Below are positions 26,540 through 40,560 of a stretch of 64,000 bases of DNA, piece by piece. Every line of letters starts with the position of its first letter. The stretch's first letter is position 1. Source of the DNA: Patagioenas fasciata. Taxonomy: Eukaryota; Chordata; Aves; Columbiformes; Columbidae. Location: contig NC_092520.1 of NCBI RefSeq assembly GCF_037038585.1, forward strand, positions 116,904,501 through 116,968,500, read 5' to 3'. The position numbers were made by a program, and so were the translations under genes. The notes beneath the pieces are model-generated. The model was not told the DNA's origin and ran no database searches. It worked only from the letters and a program-made list of their open reading frames with translations.

Positions 26540-26841
26540 CTGTGAAATGACACCCACAGTGAAGCCACTGACAAAAATCATATTCATTTAAACAGGACCA
26601 ATACTTCCCACCAGATCGGCTTCTGTATTTTCACACTGGCTAAATTAATGGGTACCTGATTTGGAATGACACAAGTGGATGCAACCACACTACTAATAGT
26701 TAGTTGTTTCTTCCATGCAGAAGGCAGGCAACAGCAAAGTGTGTGAAAATGGAACATTATGGAAGCGTGGATCTTTCTAGCTTTCACCCCACCCCTTGTG
26801 CAAGCTGAATTTCAACAACCCAGAAGCTCTATGCAGAGAAA

Positions 26842-26873
26842 CTGGACTAGATGTTTTCTAAATGATTCTGTGA
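26842..26873 (+). mobile_element. CR1 3'-end remnant, internally deleted
   Basis: CTGGACTAGATGTTTTCTAA then ATGATTCTGTGA matches the CR1 3' tail (GGACTAGATGATCT...CTAAATGATTCTGTGA) with the middle CTTCCAACC block missing. Very short, so only tentative. Confidence 0.55.
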
Positions 26874-28138
26874 CATTTGCTCGTAGAAAATGACAAAAGG
26901 TTTGCTTAGTGTAAAGGAAACGACTTTTGGAGTCAAAGAGAATACGTACTTTGGTCAGCGAAGAAAAATTTTCCCTATTACAAAGTTTCTATTGCTGTCT
27001 GTTACAGTGCAAAATATTACAGATAACAGCAGTGGATGTCATTCAAAGTGAAGCTTATTCTAACCTTCTGACTGAACCTCCATGTTCAATGGAGGTAAAA
27101 ATGAAGTCTGGGTTTTATAAATAAAGCCCTAAGACCAAACTGCTCCTAGAAATGTCAAGGGAAGCCAGAACAGGCATCTGTGTGTGCCATCTTTTTTTTG
27201 TACTAATACAGGAGAAAACTTAGTGCATCGCCATGTAGTAAAATTCACAGTGAAGGAAATAAAAAAAAAAAGCACATGTTTATGTGACCATCTCTCATTT
27301 GAAGAACTTGCTTGGAAAGTTTTTTATTATTTGCAGACAGAATGAAGATTCCCTTATGTGGAAGATTTCGACGTATCTTTTAAGACTGGCGCCTTCTTTT
27401 TTCTACTGTTCAATTTAGGTTTTAATTCTCCTCAACCTGATGTTCTCCAAGTTGGTCAAGAAAAATATGTTGTACAAACTATTTCAGGTATACATTGAAC
27501 AGTTCTGATCAGGCAATGATTCTAACAAATGTATTTCAGATTGTCAATGAACTATTCATAGTCCTGTTCTTGTTTTCCGCTCTTTGTATCTCACTATGTG
27601 AGGTATTGTTCGTATTGCCTGAAATGCTGTCCACAGATGTGGTTTCAACACTGTATCCAGCTCTTACTTAACCCAAGAGATTTGTCATTCACAGGAAATG
27701 CATCCTAACATTTCAACCTTGAAAACAATGGGGAACCAAAAATGTATCCAAAGTACAGCTCTTTGAAGTATAATATACAGTAACATCTAACTACTTCTGA
27801 GAGCAGGAACAAAGGCATTCATTTAAAACAAAAAGTGATCTTTTTGTCCTTCTTCTCCTCTTCACAGTACAGGTAAAGTATGAGATGCTGCTCTCTTGGA
27901 ATTCTACAGATGTAATATCTCTGACTATCTAGTAGAGCTACCAACAGCTAGATCAGCCCCTTTGGGGATTTTCTGACGTGTTTCCTACAAATGAACATGT
28001 GGTGACAGCATGAAAGAGAGAGTGTGAATTCCAGAGATTCTGTAAAGCCACTGATGCACTTGGGTAGTTTTGGAAGTCAACCAGGCAGACAGATGGGTTC
28101 CAAAGCTAAAAGTTTTAATTTAACTAACTAAGGTTCCA

Positions 28139-28180
28139 CTCAGCCCCTCCCCGCGCTCCTCCCCCTGCCCCCCCCCCCCC
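28139..28180. repeat. C-rich tract with C13 run
   Basis: Several C4-C5 runs lead into thirteen consecutive C (28168-28180), followed by AATAAAAAA. The minus strand has at least four G runs of four or more bases and fits a G-quadruplex pattern; the + strand fits an i-motif pattern. Confidence 0.85.
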
Positions 28181-31100
28181 AATAAAAAAGCCTGCTTACT
28201 GAAATTTATTTTCTTTATACGTCGTGAATTGATGACATTAACAAGATAGAGTATTTCGTCAATTTCACCAGCACACTCAAGAAGATAACCTGGCCTAGTG
28301 TAATAACTACACCAGGGAGATTTTATCTGAAAGCAAAGCAAGTAACTTGTATTCACTGGACACACACTAAAGGGACAATTGTATTGGAAACTGAAGAATT
28401 GTTTTTATAAATAAGTAAGATAAATTATGTTAAAAAAAATATTTTTAATCCCAATGGTGCTGGAAAATAGCCTTTGGAATTTCTGACTCACTTCTGTAGA
28501 AAATTCCATAGAGTTCAATTTGAAGTGGCTTCAAATATCTTTCCTACCCTGTTAACTTCAAACTGATTTGAATGTAGATTTTTAAGATTATTATTTTTAT
28601 AATTGTATTACACCTTGCTATATACCAAATGAAAGGAGATGGGACAGTACTGAAGGAACACTAAATATGAAGCTTTTAGTAGTGATTGCATGTGTTTAAT
28701 AATCATCCCTAAACACAGACATAACCAACACATCTTAATGAAAATATGACCATGTAAGTACTCTAAATACCACTTCTCCATTTGCAGAGGTTGTTATCCC
28801 AGTCTAACTGTATCAACAAATCTCATCCAAAACTGGACTGTTTAAATTTTTAGCAGTGAAGAAAACCACATCTAATGAAAAGATTTGCTTTATTCACTTC
28901 TCTTCTTAACATGTACGATGAACATCATGAGTTAATTCCAAGGACAGCATTAAAAATTCAGACAGTTTACATGTAAGAACATACATTGAACTAATGGTAA
29001 CAACTAGCACTGCTCAACACTAAGTATACGTTTCATATCTTTCCAGGACTAGAATTTTTAAAGTCAAATGCGATTCTTTATTCAAATCAGCCCTTCAATT
29101 CAAAACCATTCATCTTTCATCATCCTAGTGATATTCTCTGTCTGACTAAAGAATGCGCACCTTAGAAAGTCTAATCTCAGGTAGTGGTTAGACATTTAGA
29201 CTTCAAAGCTTTTGCCCAGTCCTTATGGAAAAGATATTTAATTGGCACATAATTTATATTAACCACTAATGATACTATTTAAGTTTCCATTAAACAGAAG
29301 AAAACTACTCTGGAACAAGACAGTGGTAACAGAAAAATATTGCTGTCAGGAGAATTTTGCTTTGGGAGCAGAATACTAAATAGATTCTTTCATGAGATTC
29401 TTTAAAATTATGTCTGTGTAGCCAGAAAGATTAAAACTATTAAGTGATTCAAGTAATAAATTAAACAATTAATTCTGAATATTCTAGTTATTATTAGGGT
29501 ATAATTAAGTGATGTAAAGTATAATAACTTCAGTTCTTCTCAGTTTACTTCTATTTGCTTTCAATGTCAACAATTCTTTGAATCAACAGGAAATGTTTAT
29601 ATTTTTATACTAATATGAAGATGGTACACTTTTGCCACTTGGAATACTAATCAGCATATTCAACATTTCTCAATACTGTAGCAAGGAAGCATTCACAATA
29701 ACATGTGAATAAAATGCAGAATATTCAGTAGAGCTTAAGAATTCAAGAATAAGTGTCCAATAGGAGTAAAATTTTTTTTTTAAACAGAATTAAGCTCCTA
29801 AATGACATTGTGAGTTCTTAATTTTGCATCTGCTGCCCTCATTTACTTTCTTTGTCACATTAGAAGTAAATAGGAGGCATTGACTACTGATTATAAAAGG
29901 TTTATATTATAATATTTATTGGTAAAAGGCTCAGTTCATAGCTGTCCTAATGATATAAACTTAAGCTCAACAGTTTTCTAACTGTATGGAAAACCATGGA
30001 AGCGCTGTAAGGGTAAAAAAAGCATGACAACAGGTAGCTGTTAGTGAACTATTCATGTAAACACAGTTATTAGAAGTCTTTCTATCTGTAAAATACATCT
30101 AAATCTTTCAAAAAGCAATGTATCAGTTGTCTGATAAACCTACCTGGTGATTTTGGAATTTACTCTTCTTTTTTTTTCCCTTTTTCTTTTCTATTATTCT
30201 TGTTTTCTTCTTGGACTTAACCAGTTCAAATTTGAGGGAAAGCTGCAATGCAAGGCTATGTTTCTATGAATTACTTTTCTTGCAATATTATTGATATGTG
30301 ATTTAATGAAACTGAGTAAAATTTATCTCCTCTATAGATTCATAGAATCATACAGGTTGGAAGGACTTCATGAGGATCTTTTAATATTGTAATTATTTTT
30401 GCAAGTTTACACTGCAAGTTTTTATTTTGAACCATTTAAATGACTTTAGATCATCCAATTTAGCCGAGGTGAAATGATCCAGGAAGGATTTTGCTTTTTC
30501 AAAACCTCAGGCATTATGTTTTGGTTTTGCAAGTACAAAATTATCCCTTGTTTTGGTTTTGGGTTTGGACTGCCAGTCCAAAGGAAGCAATGAAAGAGGA
30601 GAGTGTTAATTATTGCCGTAGAATTATAAAATAAGTTTGTCTTGCTAGAGGTTGCAGACTTATTTGACTACAACAGTTAAACTATCATTTATTTTTGATG
30701 TTTCATACCACAGCTTGGAGAATCTTCTGGAGTACTCCACTCTTTTAATTAGAAGACATTTTATGGTTACTGTTATGGACAATAACTGACATAGATATTT
30801 CAGAAATAATGGGTTTGACATTTGAAACAAATTCTGCCCAGGTTCAAACTCAAAATGCTTGATGGTTCAGAGAAGAAAAGTATCCAATGAAATTATCTTT
30901 TGTTAATATAGTCTGATAAAGTAGGGTTTCAATAAATCCCTTTATGAGGAATTAATGACAAGCACAGCTTGTGTATTCTGGTCCTCAAATATGAACTTGT
31001 AAAAGCATAGCACATTTTTTTAAGGAACAATCTGATGGTAAAGATCAAAGGGCAAAAAAACACTTCCATATTGTAACTGGTAATCATTCAGGAAAAAAAG

Positions 31101-33544
31101 TTTTTCAACTGTCAAGTATATTAAAATGGCAGTCACTAAAAGCCATCACAGAAAAGCTTTTACGTATTTAGCGGCAGGAATGAGTTCAAGGTATTTTTGA
31201 AAATGTTTGAAAATTTTTGGGAATAGAGCCTGGAAAGTGTCTTTTTTTTTTTTTTTTTTTGCTGGCCTTGGTAATCACTTTCAAAAAGAAAAAATGAGTT
31301 CCGCCTACAAACTTGAAGTTAATCAGCTGTCTCCCTGCTGAGTGTCATAAATGAAGGCTTTTTCATAATAAGAAAACAGATTAAAACATGTTTTACATCT
31401 GGCGAGTGCCAAATACAAAGAAAAGAGTCATTAGAGTTAACAATAATCTTTTGGGTAAGAGGGTAAGTAAACTTGAAAGTTCACTATTTCAAAACTTAAA
31501 TGGGCAAAAGTGAGAAAAGAGTGGAAACCTGCAACATCATCTTTACCTGAGGGTGCCGGGACACACAGAGCTGGCTCCTGACCAGGGCTGAGCTGGCAGC
31601 TGGCACAGCACAGAAGACAATCAACCTCCTTTCTTCTAACCTGAAGCTGTTTAGCAGCCAAACCAACCCACTCACAAGGCAGAGGCAACCTGAGGAAGGT
31701 GTTCTGGCTGAGAGGCAAGAAAATATGTCCAATGCACCCCATTCTTCTGTCTCTCATTCACATGTCTCTTCCACACTACCGACATGCCTCTTTGCAACAT
31801 CGCAGTAACACACAGGGATCCTTAGTGAATTTTGAAGAACCCACGCTTACAGATATTTTGTTTTCTCCCTGGCAAAGCTGACTGAACTCTAGGATTTTCT
31901 GGTTTGTCACCCAACAAATCCAGATTGAATGTTAGGCTTCTTTCTTAATTCATATTTCCATAAGTACTTATGCTAATTTATTTCTGCCTGTGGGTTGAGC
32001 CTGGGTGCTTCCAGTTGCTGGCTAAAGACCCAAGGTTCGCTCTTCCTTTTTTTGCAGTCCTGTTCCCTACTCTGAAGTTAATTCAGAGCTGACTGAAAGG
32101 AAGTCACTGTCCTGCCAGTGTTATTTCAAGTTTAAGGGTGTTCAGAATAAAAACCCAGACCTGGATCCAAATTTCATAAATAGCTTCCATCCTTTTAATT
32201 GGCTAAATCATAACTTTGGATCCAAAAACCCACAACAATTTCCCATTATTCCAAAGGGCTTTTATTGAAACATTACAAAACTAGCTCTTGATATATTTTG
32301 GCAAAGAGAATAAAATGAAAATTCAACCAGTGAATAATTTGTTGTGGGATAAAGAAAGCAGGATGCTGGCAGACAGCTGCTTCAGAAATCTCGACATGTA
32401 AAATAGAATTTCTATTGCAACAGGTGTGTGGGGGTGGGAAACTGGGTCAGACAAGTTTTTCTCCTTCTGTGTGCAATCACTGTTGACAGCCATATATCTT
32501 CCAGAGACTGAAGGAGCCAGATATTGTTCCATTATTTACCTGAGTCTCAGGACTGCTGCAAAACTAGCTATTGCCTCTGCCACTTCAAGGTCATGGTTCA
32601 CTTCTAGGTATTCTTCCCGTTTTCTATGGGCATAACTGCACTGAAAACACTAGTAAAAGATGGGAATTACAAACTAGTGGTTTCCATGCAAATCACTGCA
32701 TGGAGCATAAAATGATGCCCTTATTTTTTTTCACCTCCTGTCTCAAAGTTTTATGTTTTTTCTTCACCAAGTTGATTCCTAGGTTTGTAAAGAACATATA
32801 TGCAATTTTCCGATGTTTTTGTTTTGGTTTAAGTTCATGTATTCAATGATGTTATTATCAGAAAAGGCAACAGATAACAACAGAATATTTTCTTTCAGTT
32901 AATGAGTTCTTCTGTGATTTCCTGCTTCTCATTTTGCACACTATTTCAAAGTACTATGATGCAGTAACAGCTATATTTATCTCAGGTTTGCTACCTCTGT
33001 GCCCTCCTAATCTAACACCTGACCTGCCAGCAGAACAATTAGGGGAATCATAAAAATAAGATAAGGAAATATAAGAAAAAAAGTAGAAGGTACGTATATT
33101 GTCATCAACTATATTGTAGGGCTCATACTGAATATCTTTATTTTTATTGTAATTCTACCTCAATCTACATTGATACTATATAAGCTAAATACATCCCATA
33201 AGTATGAGGAAAATACCCATAGAAAAAAGGCACAGATAAAACAGTTGATAAAAGATACCATCTAGGATTATTTTGCCTTATAAAAGCCTGTCTCAGCTGT
33301 AAGGATTAGCTACAGACAGTAGCTCATGCATATAATTTCAAATGTCTAAAGCTAGATGAAATTTAAATTCCATTTCTGAATGCGATGGAGGCCCTAGTAT
33401 CCCTCCTGTTCAAAGCACGTGCTGAATGGTCCCACATACTCAGTGGGGAGACACTTGGAGCTTCTCAACAGGAAAAATAGTTCAAGTAAGGGCCAGAACC
33501 ATCCCCAGCTGCTTGGGGAAAAGGGGAGAGGAAGCAGCTTCTTG
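28181..33544. other. Gene desert segment, very AT-rich
   Basis: Unique AT-rich DNA, especially 28380-30000. It holds a T19 run at 31242-31260 and a CR1 3' remnant on the minus strand at 30340-30390. The 106-codon open frame on the minus strand at 31437-31757 has no recognisable domain and overlaps competing frames, so it is not called. Confidence 0.5.
30340..30390 (-). mobile_element. CR1 3'-end remnant (minus strand)
   Basis: TTCATAGAATCATACAGGTT then GGAAGGACTTCATGAGGATCTT is the reverse complement of the CR1 terminal region (octamer-type repeat plus the aligned GATCAT..AGGTCCCTTCCAACC block). Heavily truncated. Confidence 0.75.
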
Positions 33545-34182
33545 TTGGTACACTGTCTCAGTGCACCCTCAGCAAATGTGAGGGTGGTGCTATATGAGGA
33601 GGAATAGCTGACCTGCCAAACAGAAGAGCTTCAGTCCAAGGATCTTGTCAAACTTGAGCCCTGAGCCAACTAAAAATCCACAAAGTTCAACAAGGAGAAG
33701 CAGTAAATTCTGCACTTGGGGCAGAATGAGCCCATGTGTTAGTCCAGCCCCTGCTGAAAAATACCTGGGTTTTTAACAAATGTAAGGTTGAAAATGGGAC
33801 AATAGTGAACTCTCACCACAAATAAGGAAAAAGGTGAAATATTAGGACATCATGGCCAGAAGATCATGCAAACTTATGATTGCCCTTTACTCAGTGCCAG
33901 TGAGGCTATACTTGGCATAATCCATCCAATTTTGTGCTCTCCCCAGTTCAAGAGAGGTGTGAAGTAACAGAACAGGGTCCAGCACAGAGCTATCAAGATG
34001 GTCATGCATGGGCTACTACAGATATGAAGAAAATTTTACCCTTGGAGATTTTGGAGATTCTGCCAGACAAAACTATGGCTGACTTGATCTACTGTTGCCA
34101 TTTACCCTGCTCCACATGAAAGGTTGTACTTGGTGGCCTCCAGGGGTCCCTTCCAACCAACATTTCTCTGATGCTATGATAT
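33545..34182 (+). mobile_element. Old, diverged CR1 LINE fragment
   Basis: Sense-strand CR1 from just before reverse transcriptase motif C to the 3' end. Landmarks are AGTGCACCCTCAGCAAATGT (33560), AGTTCAACAAGGAGAAG with CTGCACTTGGGGCAGAATGA (near 33686-33729), GATCATGCAAACTTATGATT (33862), CAGTGCCAGTGAGGCTATAC (33894) and TGGCCTCCAGGGGTCCCTTC then CAACCAACATT (34133-34163). Many indels and stops make it clearly older than the copy at 3691-6040, and probably a different CR1 subfamily. Confidence 0.88.
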
Positions 34183-37100
34183 TGTGCTCATGGTGAAGAT
34201 GGCTTGGACCTTAGACATTTGATGGCCTTGAGGTATTTGAGGCCATAGCTCCTGGGTTTTTTTCAAGCAAGTGCTATTATCTACTCTCCAAACATCCCAT
34301 TGGATTTTGGTCAATACGTAACCCAATTCAACAGAGACAGGAGAGAGAGGGAGAAGCAAGAGAGCGACAGAACAAGAAGGCACCAAAGCTGAACCGCTAT
34401 CCGGTGTTTTCATTTCCTAGAATCATGGGATGAAATGCAAATGGAGAACCTGGAAGAGGAATCTAAATCTGCTGATATCCTGTCCCATTGCAGTTTGGAC
34501 TGTTCTTCAAAGTGAGCAGTATTAGTCACTGCCCTGACACTTTCATGACTAAACTCCAATATAAACATAATTTAAGGAGCATGAAAATATCCCCAAGTTG
34601 CTAGTCAGAGGGGAAATTGGGGTGTGAAAAATGTTAGAGGCTGATGATAGACATATCATCAGTGGAAAGAATGGAATACTGTAGTTGGGGGGGAAGATGT
34701 AATTTTTTACATTTGTGTTCGTAAGGATGGTGGAGATTAAAAAGTAGGAGAGGTTGTGGCAGATGAAAGAGAGAAAGAATAATGAAGAGAGAAAGCTGGA
34801 GGGAAAGAGGCAACAATTAATTGCTGAAACTGAAGAAAAAGGAAAAAAAAAATACTAAAACTTCAATATCCGTGCCAGGGAAAGTAAAACAGAATGACAT
34901 AAAAAAGTAGAAAATAAGTAGAAAAGGGGAAAGATCCCCCTGGATCTGGACAGATTCTTTAAAAGATAAGTCAGTGTTCTTTGCAGAAGCTGAGGAGAGC
35001 ATGGATGCTTTCCGTAAGGGAGGCAAAAGGTAATGAGGCTTGAAGGACCTCAGATGTCATCCGACCAAGAGGCAACGCATGACTAAAGAATGGTAGAGTA
35101 AAAATAGGTGAGAATGAAGTTCAAGTTCAAGTTCTGTAATTCGACATGGTCATGAGTTTTTGTTTGTTTTTTTTTTTCCAAATGTATATAGCAACACAAG
35201 AACAGAAGCAAAGAAAGAAAATGTTTGAAGATGAGCCAGAAATGGAGATTAGTGAAACAGACAGCGTAAGAGAAGAGACGGGCGGGCAAACCTGAAGTCA
35301 TGCCAAAGTGGAGCAAAAAAAAGCCCAAAACCATCTTGACAACAAAATCGGTAGAGGAAAGAGCAAGGAGCAGAAGACCAACAGAGGCATTTAAATCCTG
35401 GAGAGCACTCAGACACTGCCTGAGCATTATTCCAGACCAATGACCCGAAGGTGGGTTCATTCCCCTGTACAGTCATTCTTTAACTGTTTTGCTAAATCTG
35501 CCGGGACAGAGATCTGCTTTACTATGAGGTACTGGGATGAAAACAAAGCGATACACAGACAGAAGATAGTCCTCTGAAACTACCTATTTCTCTGATCTAA
35601 ATCACTGAGAGACAACTGGATTTGATGGTGATTTAAGATGTCTGAAGATCAGATACTGCTGCAACATCAGCATGGTGTAAACATTCCCAAGATATTTATT
35701 AATCGTCCAGCTCTGCCATTGCATGTCTACTCCTGACCTAAGAACTCTCCATTACCATAAAACCCAAGTATAAGGCTTACTATTGAGGTAATTTGCATAT
35801 GCTGCCTTTATCTATAGAAACTCATTAGAGCAAGTTCAGCTCTGCATCTACTTTACCAATGTCACAGTGATGTGATAACCAATACCCCTAGAGGGAAGAT
35901 GGTCAGTATCTTGTCACTAGTCCCATGATGTACACTATAAAAGCACTAATTTTAAATTAATGAAAGAAGAAAGGAGTCATAGAAGTGTTAAAAGATCTTT
36001 TGGTTTTCGTTATATTAATTATAACTTAATCATTGGCCATAAAATCAAAACTCTGGAGCTGGACAAAACTCCCAACTCTCTCTCTAAGTGCAGAGCCAGA
36101 GTTCCAGTGCCAACTATTGCACATATTCATCTCACCACATTCCACCCAAAAGTGGAATCCAGTCACTTTACCGAAAATCTAAATTTCAGCTGAAATATAT
36201 GTATATTTTTAAATATTAAGTTTTAACTGTTCACAACCACAAATTCCCAGATGGTAAGCAGTTGGGAACAGAAAAAGGGAATCTTGCAGGGCATGGAAAA
36301 AATGCTCTCTCGCGGAGCTAAAAAAATTATACGAACTGGCTTGCCTTTGCTATACTTCTTCCAAGATGAAAAAAAAGCCAATGGATGGCTGCTCGCCATT
36401 TGTCATAACCAATTTCAAATACGTCTCCTCATTACCTTTTTTCATACACTTTCTTTAATCCTCTTTATCTTCCTATCTTCAGTAAAAATGCCTATTCTGA
36501 AGAACTTTTATTGTAGAAAGATTTTCCAGGTTTTAGTATGTCATTGGAATATTAGAAGTTTGGACCTAGCTCAGGGCTCTGTCATAGCTATGCAGCACAT
36601 GCTGACATAAACAGGACAGAGTTTGACCCTTTCATTCAAAAGGCCTAAGCACTCTGAACTGTGTTAAAGATATTGTGATTGTCCAGTCACTGAAAACCAG
36701 CTCTTTGGAGTTAGTCTTCAAAATTGTATTTGTTTTTGTCATCCAAAGTTTTGACATAGGAAACTTAAAAGACTCCTGCTAAATATTGTATTTATATTTT
36801 TATTTAGAAATCAAATAATGTATTCAGGTGCCTAAACAGGCAAGTCTAGAGGCACCCAAGATATTATAAAGTATTCCTCCCAGCTTCCAGATACATTTCC
36901 AAAAGGGCACAGGTCTCTTATGGCTCCTATGTCAGATCTGCTGGGGCCTTCTGGGTATCTCAGGTACCAGTAGAACTCTCAGATTGCATAAGACCTTCAT
37001 GTTTAAATAAACAAATTGTGCCCTGATCACAGTTCTCCACTGAGTTTTGAAAGCTACTTTGTTGATCATGTATTCCTTTTTTTACCCTTCATTTGCAAAG

Positions 37101-40100
37101 CTACTATGGCTGTAACAATAAAATCTTTCCTTCCACCCCTATGTTTTTAATTAATAAAACAGTATTACAGGAAGTTAGTGGTTGGCTGTTTGAGATTTTT
37201 TTAGAATACTAATATGGATCCATTTTCCCTCTGTTCCTCTATGAAAAGTTAGTCTCTGACCTCTTAAAGAGTACAATTCTCTCATTTTAACTAGAGCCAA
37301 ATTGGTTAAATCTATGTTAACCTTGCAGTAATAGTATCCGGACTGATCACCTAGAATCTGACAATGCAGAGCGCCAAAGGTGAAAAGCAAAACTACTATA
37401 TGGAAAAAACTTTACAAAATTATCTACAGGAACTTTTTAATAAGTACATTATTACACGGAAACACTTAAAGTCCACTCCAGCCCTTACAGCAAATGGATC
37501 AAATTCTGCATATACCCTTTTACAAACAGGATAAAGCTCCCTTTTCTCACCCTGTAGGGCAAAGGATATTGGATCTCAAGGCCTGGGCCTGGGCCAGGCA
37601 TATATATATTTTAGGGAAATCATTCATTTGGAGAGAAAAGAAGGAATGATATTCTTCTCAGATTGAAGTTATAGGTACTGGGGCTTTTTTCTTTTTCTTC
37701 TAATGAATAACAGCTGTTCAAATGTACTCAGAAGTTAGAAGGCTGGATAACCTCCAGTGTATGGGATTATTGGGCAAGGATCCTGGGACAAAGTCAAAGA
37801 GAAGCTATAAATAAGTATTTAGACAGCACAGCTCCCATTCTTGTCAGTAAAGGATGATGGCTCAGCAATTCTAAAAATCAGCAAAGTTTTATTTAGATGT
37901 GCATTTATGAATTAAGGGTCCAATTTGAGGGATTGTACACAGTCCAGAGATAACTTACAAAGCTGTAGAAAAGTAATACAACTGTGTTAATCTGACTTCT
38001 CACCTGGGCTATTGATTCCTGATGATAATAACTCTGATTGCATGACAGTTTTTATACATACAGGTTTCTAGAAAGGTAAACAAAAACAAAAACAAAACCA
38101 AAAAACATCTCATGGTACAGATATTAGTGATATATGTGTTTCCAAGGCTTCCTTTTTTTCTGAAAGCCCAACTTGAAAATACTGATGGAGCAGAATGAAG
38201 CCCTATAATCTGATGTTGATGTTTGTCTTCTAAAGTGCATGTCACAACAACCCACATTTAAATTGGAATGTATTCTGTTGATGCTGAAAGGACTTTTCAA
38301 TATCAGAGAAAGTAATGCAGACTGGCTAAAGATATCATAAGTTTTATTAGATTAACAGCAGTGCTCTTTCTACAATTTTAACCCAAACTTCTCATGCAGC
38401 CATCTTTGATGCGACTTGCTGACTTCTGTGTGTGTGCACTAGTACCCTCTACTGGCCGTAAATTTACTCTGATGCTCAAGTAGTCTGAGGAGGCAGAGGC
38501 AAACCGTTAATAGACATCTGAATGATGAATACTTTTTTTCTATTTTCCTTTCTTCTGTTTTGATCAAGAGGTCGTGATCTCTATTCCAGTTATATGCATG
38601 ATATTACTTGGCAATGTGAGGTGGTTTCTATCTGTTCTATAGTTCGTTAAAACTGTGTGTAAAAGCCTGAATAGTAGAATTAACAATAACCAGCACTGCT
38701 GGAAAACACATAAAATATTGCACAGTTAATCATAGCGAAAATATGGCAAATGTAACAGTTCTTTGTTCTCTACATACTTGCTGTCATCTGTTGTGCTGTT
38801 TTCAAGAAATTCAGATGTGAATTGATTGGCAACATCTTTCCTTGAGGGAAGCAAATCTATATTTAATGCCTACAGTTCTTAAAATTCCTTAGCAACATTA
38901 ATGGTGCCTTGGAAATAGTAACTTCGATTTCAGTTTATTTCCAGTTGAAGAATAAAGTAATAGTAGCAAAAACAACCCCAAAGGAAAATATGGTTAAAGG
39001 GAGCATCACAGACAATAAAGCACTGGATTTATCAAAAGGTTGACAGAGCAATTGGCCACATAAGGAATCTATTTTGCCACCAAAATCTAGATGCCACCAA
39101 AAACCCCAACTCTCTCAAAATACTAACTGATAATTTTGATTTCAAATACTCCTACTTATATATACATAAAAGGTTTCTAGTTAAAGTGGGATAGAACTTA
39201 GTTTTAGTGATTTAACAATAACCAATTACTAAAGCTGTTTCAAACTACAGTTTCCAGATAGTGGAAAAAGGAGAGATTATTGCTGTTCCAAGATTTTGAA
39301 ATGCCCATGCCAGCCCTTCAGTTTTGACCACTGAATAGCATGCTGCACTTGAGTAATATGTAATGTGATTTGATACTGTGCACAGATTCTACAGTTCTCC
39401 ATGACTGAGACTCTCTAGAAATAATACTTTCTGCTTTAGCAATGGCACACAGCAATGAACTTTTGAAGTAAGACATTCGACATGACTTTTCAGTGCCAAT
39501 GCCAAAGAATTCTTAGAGTTTAAAACTAGAGCTGTGTCAACAGACACTGATGTCACCAGGTTCAGCTGAGCCTAGTAAAGCTTGAACACTGAAAAACTGC
39601 TGTAGGTGGAGGGAGAGCTAGGCTGGGATGTTGTTTTGTTTGGTTTGGGGTTTTTTTTTAGCTTGTTTGGTGTTTATAGACTGTGACCTTGCATGAAGGA
39701 AATAAAGCCAGAAACTTTTCTGGTTTGAGTTATTTTTATTGGGCTAATTTTCTATATAATATCAAAGCGTTTAAAGAGGTTTTCTCTATTATGCCTAAGC
39801 TTGGTTACCCATGGTCTTTGTCTCCCTTTGTTTTCATACTTGGCCTTGTTACAAAGGATCGTAAATTTTATACACCAAGGAAACCTTTGAACAGTAACAA
39901 TAAGTTAAGAGACCAGACAACTTATTCTGAATGCTTTCTTTTTCGATTGCAAAATGAGAAAAATGATCTTTCCAAAATATGAGAAAAATAGACTTTTTCT
40001 CTTGAAAAATGCTAAATTATTTCTAGCATCTTTTTTTTTATCCAACTAAATGAAAATTATGATAAATGATTTCTTCAACCTAACTCTAAGAAAGCAAGAT

Positions 40101-40504
40101 CTAAATAATCCCCACTTGCATGTCCATCTGATTGTGCCCTGTCTTTCCCTTCTCTTCCTCTCTGCCCTTGTCCAGTAACTTATGAAATTCTTAAGCTATT
40201 TAAAAAATATCTTAGAGAGGGATAGAGAATTCAAGACATAATACATTCTTATATTTCCCATGAAAATAAGATGGCAAGAAGATTAGAGATGAGAAAAATA
40301 TACTTAGGGTTTGTGGTACGAAGCTGAAAGTATTGTGGGGGTGGTTGCTGGGATCACATGAGGAAGCAGAGCTTGCGTTGCAAGGTCTTGGAGAAGTAGG
40401 GAGAAGGGGTGGTTAGAGGAGAGGGTGGTCCCACAGAGAAGCAGATTTCCTTAGTTCTGCTTCTCAGGCAGTCCTTGAAGGACCCTTTTAGTTCTTTGTG
40501 GTTG
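34183..40504. other. Gene desert segment, no gene seen
   Basis: Unique sequence. The open frames of 119-125 codons at 35083-35460 (minus) and 36251-36610 (plus) contain hydrophobic patches but no recognisable family and no splice context. A probable CR1 scrap lies at 35035-35075. The region is otherwise AT-rich with short A/C repeats (about 38080-38106). Confidence 0.5.
35035..35075 (-). mobile_element. Probable CR1 3' remnant (minus strand)
   Basis: GAGGCTTGAAGGACCTCAGA then TGTCATCCGACCAAG resembles the reverse complement of the CR1 3' block (GGTTGGAAGGGACCTCAGAAGATCATC-type sequence), but the terminal octamers are not preserved. Confidence 0.4.
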
Positions 40505-40560
40505 TTGTGGTGTTTTGTTTGGTTTTGGTTTTGGTTTTGTTTGTTTGTTTGTTTTTGTTT
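40505..40560. repeat. T/G-rich simple repeat (TTTTGG and TTTG units)
   Basis: GTTGTTGTGGTG leads into TTTTGG units and then TTTG units. Simple low-complexity sequence. Confidence 0.85.

Larger units (their letters stand above)
24194..28138. other. Intergenic DNA with simple repeats and one CR1 scrap
   Basis: Unique sequence with an A20 run at 24608-24627, a (TTTG)n tract at about 26495-26539 and a small CR1 3' remnant at 26842-26873. No coding exon seen. Confidence 0.5.

Noticed and set aside
35083-36610. Open frames of 119-125 codons with hydrophobic segments
   Set aside because: Hydrophobic runs arise from T-rich codons in AT-rich DNA. No conserved motif and competing frames overlap.
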